Source: Flagellimonas profundi (lineage in GTDB: Bacteria > Bacteroidota > Bacteroidia > Flavobacteriales > Flavobacteriaceae). From it: 64,000 bases of DNA. The notes below the pieces were generated by a model, which was given only the letters and a program-made list of their open reading frames with translations, was not told where the DNA came from and ran no database searches. Of the stretch, positions 58,184 through 64,000 are shown one piece after another; the stretch's first letter is position 1, and each line of letters opens with the position of its first letter. A program made the position numbers and the translations under genes. The DNA lies in contig NZ_JAFLNM010000001.1 of assembly GCF_017313275.1 (NCBI RefSeq), positions 1,054,001 to 1,118,000 on the forward strand, in the 5' to 3' direction.

Positions 58184-58251
58184 TGGTGTAAGAATTAACT
58201 TCCTACAAATTACAAAATCCAAGAACCAATTCCGAGATAAATAACGGTGTA

Positions 58252-59169
58252 TTAACGTTTAAAACGTTCAAAAATGGCCAATGTCTTTTTGGTATTGATA
58301 AAATACACCCCCGTTAAAAGAACGGCAGCCGCGATAATGGATTGTAGGGTAATTTGTTCATCCAAAAAATACCATCCCAGTAGCAGGGCCACTATGGGAT
58401 TTACGTAGGTAGATGTAGCCACTTTTTCTGGGGAAACGGCCTTAAGCAAGTAATTGAAGGAGGTAAAGGCCACAATACTCCCAAAAAAGATGAGCAAAAG
58501 CATGGCAATCTGTACTTCTCCACTCCAAGCCATCGGAGAGGACCATTCCTCACCAAAACCAAGGCTCATCAAACTTAAAATAATGCCGGCAAAAAGCATT
58601 TGATAGCCCGTATTCACAAAATAGTTGGTGGGCAAGTCCGCTTTGGCCACAAAAAGACTGGCATAGGCCCAACAGAGCATACAGAAAAAAATCATGATCA
58701 TGCCCACAATGGACTCTTCCTGTGTTATAATTTGCTTTTGACTCACCAATAAATAAATTCCGACCACTCCAAAAACAACGCCGACCACGGACATGGGCTG
58801 TATTTTTTTGCCCTGTAGGATTCGCATCAGCAATAGGATAATAAGCGGTTGAGAGGAAATTTCGAGGGCGGCAAAACCGGTATCCACATATCGTAAGGCC
58901 CAAACTACCAATCCGTTGCCGATACTCAGGAACAGAATTCCAGCTATTATGGTATTGAAAAGTTGTTTTTGTGTTATCCTGAGCGAAATCCCCATGATTT
59001 TTGCCAGTAGGAAAATGAAAAGACCCGCCAAGGTAAACCTACAACTGGCCAGCATAAACGGTTCCAACTCCAGAACGGCTATCTTGTTCAATAAATACGT
59101 AGACCCCCAAATAACATAGATGGCAAAAAAAGCCATTACGACGAGAGCGGAGTTTGAGGATTTTCCCAT
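58252..59169 (-). CDS. EamA/DMT superfamily transporter
   Basis: 305 residues with ten membrane helices in two EamA halves: VMAFFAIYVIWGSTYLLNKIAVLELEPFMLASCRFTLAGLFIFLLA, and in the second half AMLLLIFFGSIVAFTSFNYLLKAVSPEKVATSTYVNPIVALLLGWYFLDEQITL. The G-S-T-Y-L and F...E-R-x...P motifs are family hallmarks. It exports amino acids, metabolites or drugs; substrate unknown. Confidence 0.9.
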   Translation of the reverse strand: MGKSSNSALVVMAFFAIYVIWGSTYLLNKIAVLELEPFMLASCRFTLAGLFIFLLAKIMGISLRITQKQLFNTIIAGILFLSIGNGLVVWALRYVDTGFAALEISSQPLIILLLMRILQGKKIQPMSVVGVVFGVVGIYLLVSQKQIITQEESIVGMIMIFFCMLCWAYASLFVAKADLPTNYFVNTGYQMLFAGIILSLMSLGFGEEWSSPMAWSGEVQIAMLLLIFFGSIVAFTSFNYLLKAVSPEKVATSTYVNPIVALLLGWYFLDEQITLQSIIAAAVLLTGVYFINTKKTLAIFERFKR

Positions 59170-59263
59170 TCAAAGACAGTTTAACTGCCCTGCAATATTA
59201 CGTATGTTTACGGAAGAAAATAAGGGTGTGCCAAAAATTTTGGAAATTATTTACACGGGTTTT

Positions 59264-59581
59264 TTAATCACGTAGATATGAAGCAAAATCCCGCTCAAGC
59301 TCCTTAAATCGATTTAAGTGATTCACCACTTCTTTGTTGTTGGCGTCAGATAAGTCCAATTCGTGCTTCCTGATTTTGGACATCACCTGTTTCTGGTACT
59401 TTTTATAGTTTTGAATGCTTTTGTTGAGCTCGTAATACTTTTCAAACTGTTGGGGACATTTGGGTTCGTAGGTGTATGAGCTCAGTTTTTCTGACAGGCG
59501 CTGCACCATTCTATTGTTTCGTTCCACCTTTACCAGTAGTTCCTGTTGGTATTTGATACTATTTTGGGTGGCGTTTTGCAT
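59264..59581 (-). CDS. Coiled-coil hypothetical protein
   Basis: 105 residues, almost wholly helical and charged (YQQELLVKVERNNRMVQRLSEKLSSYTYEPKCPQQFEKYYELNKSIQNYKKYQKQVMSKIRKHELDLSDANNKEVVNHLNRFKELERDF). No export signal and no motif. I do not recognise the family. It is flanked by unrelated genes and lies upstream of the OmpA gene in the same direction. Confidence 0.65.
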   Translation of the reverse strand: MQNATQNSIKYQQELLVKVERNNRMVQRLSEKLSSYTYEPKCPQQFEKYYELNKSIQNYKKYQKQVMSKIRKHELDLSDANNKEVVNHLNRFKELERDFASYLRD

Positions 59582-59695
59582 ATACTTAGAAAAGATTTTT
59601 AAGTACTAAGAAATTGACACCCTTGAAGTTAACTAATTTCTGTCAAAATCTTGTCGGCTTAACCCAGATTTAATGGTTTATTTAACATCTATCAA

Positions 59696-59723
59696 TAAAA
59701 AAGCCCGGTAACGACCGGGCTTT
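59696..59723 (-). terminator. Rho-independent terminator of the OmpA lipoprotein gene
   Basis: AAGCCCGGT-aacg-ACCGGGCTT stem (59701-59722) followed by TTTTTT on the minus strand. Confidence 0.88.
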
Positions 59724-59745
59724 ATATACTTAAAAGGAAATCCTC

Positions 59746-60438
59746 CTAGTTTTTGGTTTGCTCGTAAGCCTCCTGTTTCAGCTCATCGCTGGCAATAATC
59801 GCAAGCTCTACACGTCTGTTTGCTGCTTTGCCTGCAGCAGTTTCGTTGCTTTCAACAGGTTGCTCCTCTCCGTACCATTTGGTAGTGAAACGTCCACTTG
59901 AAATACCTTTGGCCACCAAATAACCGGTTACGGCCTGCGCCCTACGCTGGGAAAGTCCCATGTTGTATTCCGCTGCACCATCGCTATCGGTATGGCCTTC
60001 CACCAAGATGTTTGTTTTTGGATATTCTTTAAAGATCCCGGCCAATTTATCCAATGTGTTGGCGGAAGCACCCTTAATGTCGGATTTGTTGGTGTCAAAA
60101 TAAACACCGTTCTCACCGCTGAAGGTAACGTTGATACCCTCACCTACACGTTGTACTTCGGCCCCTGGAATCTCCTGTTCTATTTTTTCGGCTTGGCGGT
60201 CCATTCGATTACCTATATAACCTCCGGCAGCACCACCTACTACGGCGCCGATTATGGCACCCAAGGCCGTATTTCCTTTTCCTACGTTGTTACCGATGAC
60301 ACCACCGATTACAGCGCCACCACCAGCACCGATAGCGGCACCTTTTTGAGTGTTGTTGGCATTTTTAATGGCATCGCAACTAATAATCATGGTCAACGCC
60401 AAAAAAGCCGTTGCCCCTTTTAATACTATATTTTTCAT
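59746..60438 (-). CDS. OmpA family lipoprotein with glycine zipper
   Basis: 230 residues. Lipobox LTMIISC, then a glycine-zipper segment (about 33-75: GAAIGAGGGAVIGGVIGNNVGKGNTALGAIIGAVVGGAAGGYIGNRMDRQ), then the peptidoglycan-binding OmpA-like domain FDTNKSDIKGASANTLDKLAGIFKEYPKTNILVEGHTDSDGAAEYNMGLSQRRAQAVTGYLVAKGISSGRFTTKWYGEEQPVESNETAAGKAANRRVELAII. Anchors the outer membrane to peptidoglycan. Its start is 5 bp from the lipocalin-like gene's stop, so the two are probably one transcript. Confidence 0.93.
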   Translation of the reverse strand: MKNIVLKGATAFLALTMIISCDAIKNANNTQKGAAIGAGGGAVIGGVIGNNVGKGNTALGAIIGAVVGGAAGGYIGNRMDRQAEKIEQEIPGAEVQRVGEGINVTFSGENGVYFDTNKSDIKGASANTLDKLAGIFKEYPKTNILVEGHTDSDGAAEYNMGLSQRRAQAVTGYLVAKGISSGRFTTKWYGEEQPVESNETAAGKAANRRVELAIIASDELKQEAYEQTKN

Positions 60439-60442
60439 GAAA

Positions 60443-60925
60443 TTATTTTTTTGAGAATTCGTAAACTATGGTCACGGGCTGACCTTCAACGGAAACATTG
60501 GATTTAAGCGTCATGGCTTGTTCGGACAAACTAACAATGTTCAACCGATACCCGTAGCCTCCCGAGATATCTTTTCGGTTTTCGTCAATAAACTTGAATT
60601 GAAGTTGGCTCTGGTAATTTTGTTCGGGTTCCACCACGGACCATCTAAAAAAACGGTCCCCTCCTTGGCAGAGCGAACTTGGAGCGATGGTATAGCGTCC
60701 TGTACTGTTATTATCCCTAAAGAACCATTCACTGTCCTCAAAACAGATATCGTCTGCATCGTTAAAAATGACAGACTTAAAGTTACCTGAATTGTTTTCG
60801 TAGTAGACATTGTCCAAATTCCAAGTGCCGCTGAAAAGATTTCGTTGCGTTCTAGCGCTTTTGGAAATTGAACATGACGAGAGCAAAAGTCCCATCACTG
60901 CAATCATTAAAATTGATCGTTTCAT
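60443..60925 (-). CDS. Lipocalin-like lipoprotein
   Basis: Start at ATG 60925 (MKRSILM, 160 residues); 60928 and 60949 are alternatives. Lipobox LLSSC, then a lipocalin-like domain: LFSGTWNLDNVYYENNSGNFKSVIFNDADDICFEDSEWFFRDNNSTGRYTIAPSSLCQGGDRFFRWSVVEPEQNYQSQLQFKFIDENRKDISGGYGYRLNIVSLSEQAMTLKSNV. It lies directly before the OmpA gene, so it is an envelope protein, perhaps of the same operon. Function unknown. Confidence 0.82.
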   Translation of the reverse strand: MKRSILMIAVMGLLLSSCSISKSARTQRNLFSGTWNLDNVYYENNSGNFKSVIFNDADDICFEDSEWFFRDNNSTGRYTIAPSSLCQGGDRFFRWSVVEPEQNYQSQLQFKFIDENRKDISGGYGYRLNIVSLSEQAMTLKSNVSVEGQPVTIVYEFSKK

Positions 60926-61015
60926 CATAGGTGTTAAGTTAATGTTCAAAAAATATACGATTGGGGATATGCTTATAGTTGTTAAATTATTAAAAAATTA
61001 GCTAACCAACTGGTT

Positions 61016-62995
61016 TTAATATTGATATAATTCAATTAATTCCGATTCAAATCGCTTTTTGGGCAAAAAATTGGCTTCCAGCGATTTTGCGAAGGGCACT
61101 GGGGTTTCCAAGCTCCCTACTCTTTTCACTGGGGCGTCCAAAAACTCAAAACAGTTCTCCATTACCATGGCAGAAATATCGCTTGCTATACCTCCAAATA
61201 AAGTGTCTTCTTGCAAAATGATCATCTTGCCTGTTTTTTTGATCGATTTGAAAATGGTTTCCGTATCCAATGGTTGAAGGGTTCGAAGATCAATCAGATC
61301 TACATCGATCTCCGGGTGTTTTTCCAATACTTCAAGAGCCCAATGCACCCCAGCGCCATACGTGACCACGGAAATGGACTCCCCCTCCTGCAAAAGCTTT
61401 GCTTTACCAAAAGGCAAGGTATAATAATCGGTAGGTACATCGCCCTTAATGCTTCTATATAATCCTTTGTGTTCAAAAAACAAGACAGGGTTCGGGTCGT
61501 TTATGGCCGTGTTCAACAAACCTTTGGCATCATAAGGAAAAGCGGGGTACACCACTTTTAAGCCCGGGGTCTTGGTAAACCAGGCTTCATTGGTCTGTGA
61601 ATGGAAGGGACCTGCCCCCACTCCACCACCGCAAGGCATTCGAATGACCACATCGGCGTTCTCATTCCATCGATAATGTATCTTGGCCAAATAATTGACT
61701 ATTGGGTTGAACCCAGAGCTTACAAAATCAGCAAACTGCATCTCAACTACAGCCTTCATCCCGTTAATGGACAATCCCATGGCGGTGGAAACTATCGCTG
61801 ACTCACAAATGGGTGTATTGCGCACCCGACTTTTCCCAAATTTGGGCACAAAACCTTCGGTGATTTTAAAAACACCTCCATAATCCGCCACATCTTGCCC
61901 CATGATAATGAGTTCGTTATGCCTGTACATGGATTGCTCCAATCCTTGGGAAATGGCATCCACGAGCCTTACATTTTGTGTTGTGTTTGATTCTGGTTTA
62001 ATTTCTTGATAATCAAATTCTTGATATACCTCTTTTAACTCCTTACTTTCATATGAAGAAACATCAGGCTCATCAAAGGCCAACTGCAGATTGGAATTGA
62101 TTTCTTCCATGATTTCCGCCTTGTATTCCTCAACGAACTCCTCGGTGAGCACACCTTCTTCCAATAAAAAGCTTTCGTAGTTGGAGATTGGGTCTTTCTT
62201 GCCCCACTCTTTCATTAACTTATCGGGAACATACTTGGTGCCACTCGCCTCCTCGTGCCCGCGCATGCGAAAAGTTTTGAATTCCAACAACACAGGTCTT
62301 GGCCTTCGCCGAATAGCTTTGCACAATTCGTCCACTTTGGCAAATACCTCGAGAATATTGTTTCCGTCAATAATTCTAGACTCGATACCATACCCCTTGG
62401 CCCTATCTGCCAAATGCTCACAGTTGTATTGCTCGTTGGTGGGCGTGGAAAGCCCGTAACCGTTGTTTTCAATACAGAACAACACAGGTAGGTTCCATAC
62501 CGAGGCTACGTTCAAAGCTTCGTGAAAATCTCCTTCGCTGGTAGCACCTTCCCCGGTAAAAACAGCGGTGACACGCTTTTTTCTACGTAGCATATCCGCT
62601 AAGGCAATCCCATCGGCCACCCCTAATTGAGGGCCCAAATGGGAAATCATCCCCACAATCTTGTATTCCTGGGTTCCAAAATGAAAACTTCGGTCCCTGC
62701 CTTGGGTAAAACCACTTTGTTTGCCCTGCCACTGTGCAAAAAGTCGGTTCAGGGGAATGTTTCTTGAGGTGAACACCCCAAGGTTCCGGTGCATGGGAAG
62801 AATGTATTCACTATCCTTGAGCGCTTTGGTAACGCCCACGGAAATTGCCTCTTGCCCTATACCACTAAACCATTTGGAAATTTTGCCTTGCCGAAGAAGA
62901 ATCAGCATTTTTTCCTCTATCAATCTGGGCTTCAGCATGCCTTTGTACAAATCCAACAACTTTTCGCGTTCGAAGCTGCCAACATGATACCTCAT
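61016..62995 (-). CDS. Branched-chain 2-oxoacid dehydrogenase E1, alpha and beta fused
   Basis: 659 residues. The first half (about 15-330) is E1 alpha, the ThDP-binding part: TAVFTGEGATSEGDFHEALNVASVWNLPVLFCIENNGYGLSTP. The second half (about 340-659) is E1 beta: VRLVDAISQGLEQSMYRHNELIIMGQDVADYGGVFKITEGFVPKFGKSRVRNTPICESAIVSTAMGLSINGMKAVVEMQFADFVSSGFNPIVNYLAKIHYRW, ending with the PDH-beta C-terminal block VTYGAGVHWALEVLEKHPEIDVDLIDLRTLQPLD. It decarboxylates 2-oxoisovalerate-type acids for branched-chain acyl-CoA and iso-fatty acids, with E2 and E3 elsewhere. Fused versions are common in Bacteroidota. Confidence 0.93.
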   Translation of the reverse strand: MRYHVGSFEREKLLDLYKGMLKPRLIEEKMLILLRQGKISKWFSGIGQEAISVGVTKALKDSEYILPMHRNLGVFTSRNIPLNRLFAQWQGKQSGFTQGRDRSFHFGTQEYKIVGMISHLGPQLGVADGIALADMLRRKKRVTAVFTGEGATSEGDFHEALNVASVWNLPVLFCIENNGYGLSTPTNEQYNCEHLADRAKGYGIESRIIDGNNILEVFAKVDELCKAIRRRPRPVLLEFKTFRMRGHEEASGTKYVPDKLMKEWGKKDPISNYESFLLEEGVLTEEFVEEYKAEIMEEINSNLQLAFDEPDVSSYESKELKEVYQEFDYQEIKPESNTTQNVRLVDAISQGLEQSMYRHNELIIMGQDVADYGGVFKITEGFVPKFGKSRVRNTPICESAIVSTAMGLSINGMKAVVEMQFADFVSSGFNPIVNYLAKIHYRWNENADVVIRMPCGGGVGAGPFHSQTNEAWFTKTPGLKVVYPAFPYDAKGLLNTAINDPNPVLFFEHKGLYRSIKGDVPTDYYTLPFGKAKLLQEGESISVVTYGAGVHWALEVLEKHPEIDVDLIDLRTLQPLDTETIFKSIKKTGKMIILQEDTLFGGIASDISAMVMENCFEFLDAPVKRVGSLETPVPFAKSLEANFLPKKRFESELIELYQY

Positions 62996-63075
62996 ACAAT
63001 AAAATTCTGTTCGTTAAATGTAGTAAAAAGCCTTTCAAAACACCTTAAAATTCCAAAACCTTCGGCATTATTCCC

Positions 63076-63083
63076 TATTTTTG
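63076..63083 (+). promoter_or_regulatory. Candidate -7 box (TATTTTTG)
   Basis: TATTTTTG matches TAnnTTTG 22 bp before the ATG of the oxygenase gene; no clear TTTG at -33. Confidence 0.35.
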
Positions 63084-63105
63084 GGCAGATTCCAAATATG
63101 ACAAT

Positions 63106-64000
63106 ATGAGTGCTATTCCAAGCGTGGACCTGAAAGATTTTGTTTCAGGCGACCCAAAAAGAAAAGAAAAGTTTGTCAAAGAAATAGGTGCTGCTTTCGA
63201 GGATATCGGTTTTGTGGCCCTAAGCGGACATTTCCTGTCCGATGAACTGGTCGAAGACCTATATACAGAAATAAAAAAGTTCTTTAACCTACCACAGGAA
63301 ACCAAGGACAAATACGAGATTGAAGGTATTGGAGGGCAGCGCGGGTACACCTCCTTCGGAAAAGAGCATGCCAAGGGCAAAAAAGAAGGAGACCTGAAAG
63401 AGTTCTGGCACTTTGGCCAGTATGTGGAAGATAATCCCAAATTGGAAGCGGAATACCCGGATAATGTTACTGTAGAAGAACTTCCCGATTTTAATCGAGT
63501 TGGAAAGGAAACCTATAAAATGCTGGAAAAAACAGCAAAATACGTATTGCGGGCATTGGCCTTGCACTTGGGTCTGGAAGAAACCTATTTTGACGACTAT
63601 ATTAAAAATGGCAATTCCATTTTAAGGCCGATTCATTATCCCCCCATTACCGAAGAACCCAAAAACGCAGTGAGAGCAGCGGCGCATGGCGACATTAATT
63701 TGATCACCTTGTTGATGGGCGCTCACGGAAAGGGGCTTCAGGTAAAGGACCATCAAGGAAACTGGGTGGATGCCATTGCCCAACCGGACCAATTGATGAT
63801 CAATGTGGGGGACATGTTGTCCAGATTATCCAACAACAAGCTTAAATCCACTATTCACCAAGTTGTGAACCCTCCAAAGGAGCTTTGGGGCACATCCAGA
63901 TACTCTATTCCGTTTTTTATGCACCCAATAAGCGATATGCCGCTCAACTGCCTGGAAAACTGTATCGACGAGGAACACCCAAAAGCCTTTGCGAATATTA
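63106..64000 (+). CDS. 2-oxoglutarate/Fe(II) oxygenase (isopenicillin N synthase family), cut by window edge
   Basis: The frame runs from ATG 63106 (MSAIPSVDL) to the window end, 298 residues seen, so the C-terminus is missing. N-terminal DIOX_N part: GAAFEDIGFVALSGHFLSDELVEDLYTEIKKFF. The jelly-roll core has ILRPIHYPPI, AAAHGDINLITLL (the His-x-Asp of the iron site), LMINVGDMLSRLSNNKLKSTIHQVVNPP (the second His) and RYSIPFFMHP (the Arg and Ser that hold 2-oxoglutarate). Non-haem Fe(II) oxygenase; substrate unknown. Divergent from the branched-chain E1 gene. Confidence 0.9.
   Translation, partial: MSAIPSVDLKDFVSGDPKRKEKFVKEIGAAFEDIGFVALSGHFLSDELVEDLYTEIKKFFNLPQETKDKYEIEGIGGQRGYTSFGKEHAKGKKEGDLKEFWHFGQYVEDNPKLEAEYPDNVTVEELPDFNRVGKETYKMLEKTAKYVLRALALHLGLEETYFDDYIKNGNSILRPIHYPPITEEPKNAVRAAAHGDINLITLLMGAHGKGLQVKDHQGNWVDAIAQPDQLMINVGDMLSRLSNNKLKSTIHQVVNPPKELWGTSRYSIPFFMHPISDMPLNCLENCIDEEHPKAFANI

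Noticed and set aside
1-64000. CRISPR arrays, tRNA or rRNA genes
   Set aside because: No regularly spaced identical repeats with unique spacers and no tRNA or rRNA-like sequence were seen by eye; short or degenerate tRNA genes could be missed.

Overview
This 64 kb window looks like the chromosome of a marine member of the Flavobacteriaceae (Bacteroidota). The evidence is the moderately AT-rich DNA, many short lipobox signal peptides of the MKK...C type, the near absence of Shine-Dalgarno sequences, one clear TTTG-N18-TAnnTTTG promoter, a short RpoD-like sigma factor, a fused branched-chain E1 dehydrogenase, and families common in this group (DUF1080, DUF4251, DUF302, YHS, M28, PD40-amidohydrolase). 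A genus near Muricauda/Flagellimonas is a guess. I see no rRNA, tRNA, CRISPR array or insertion sequence.

Layout. 0-6 kb: the N-terminus of an AMP-forming acyl-CoA ligase, a nitrilase, menB, an ATP-grasp enzyme and an anchored serine hydrolase; the last two are separated by two copies of a 137-bp structured repeat. 6-12 kb: pirin, then a coupled run of cytochrome c/FG-GAP lipoprotein, 3D-domain protein, PGRP-type amidase and M14 carboxypeptidase, which looks like periplasmic murein-peptide handling; then two convergent DUF1080 genes. 13-20.6 kb: a VWA lipoprotein, moaD/mobA (MoaD lacks its terminal Gly-Gly), a GntR regulator divergent from a periplasmic trehalase with a palindromic operator between them, small lipoproteins and an aldehyde dehydrogenase.

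20.6-26 kb is an AT-rich accessory island. It holds a DUF1778/GNAT toxin-antitoxin pair, a tightly coupled four-gene operon (two paralogous small proteins around a HEPN-type RNase candidate, ending in a MazF/PemK-like protein), an XRE regulator and an orphan small gene. The modules are separated by a family of intergenic repeats whose frame is conserved but whose hairpins differ in sequence. A 12-bp exact direct repeat (ATTATAGTACAA) lies near each edge. The operon is my first candidate for an undescribed system.

26-48 kb is ordinary metabolism and envelope biology: an FG-GAP protein, an RpoD-like sigma factor, a Crp/Fnr-OYE-OsmC-flavin reductase group with an FNR-type box, gamma-glutamyltransferase, FKBP isomerase, two amidohydrolases, an acyltransferase, an ankyrin lipoprotein, an AraC-TM-TPR regulator, a class V aminotransferase, a truncated globin and an M28 peptidase.

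48-52.4 kb, next to a radC-like gene, holds a second defence-like operon: a stand-alone WYL-like protein, an RloC-like SMC/AAA ATPase with a CxxC hook and an Arg-x3-Glu...His nuclease signature, and a PD-(D/E)XK-type nuclease candidate, joined by ATGA overlaps. An RloC-like protein with a dedicated nuclease and WYL sensor is my second candidate. 52.6-64 kb returns to housekeeping: DUF302, AraC, DUF1348, YHS, an AhpD-like protein, a sugar dehydrogenase, DUF4251, EamA, an OmpA lipoprotein, a lipocalin, fused branched-chain E1, and the start of a 2-oxoglutarate/Fe(II) oxygenase family protein.
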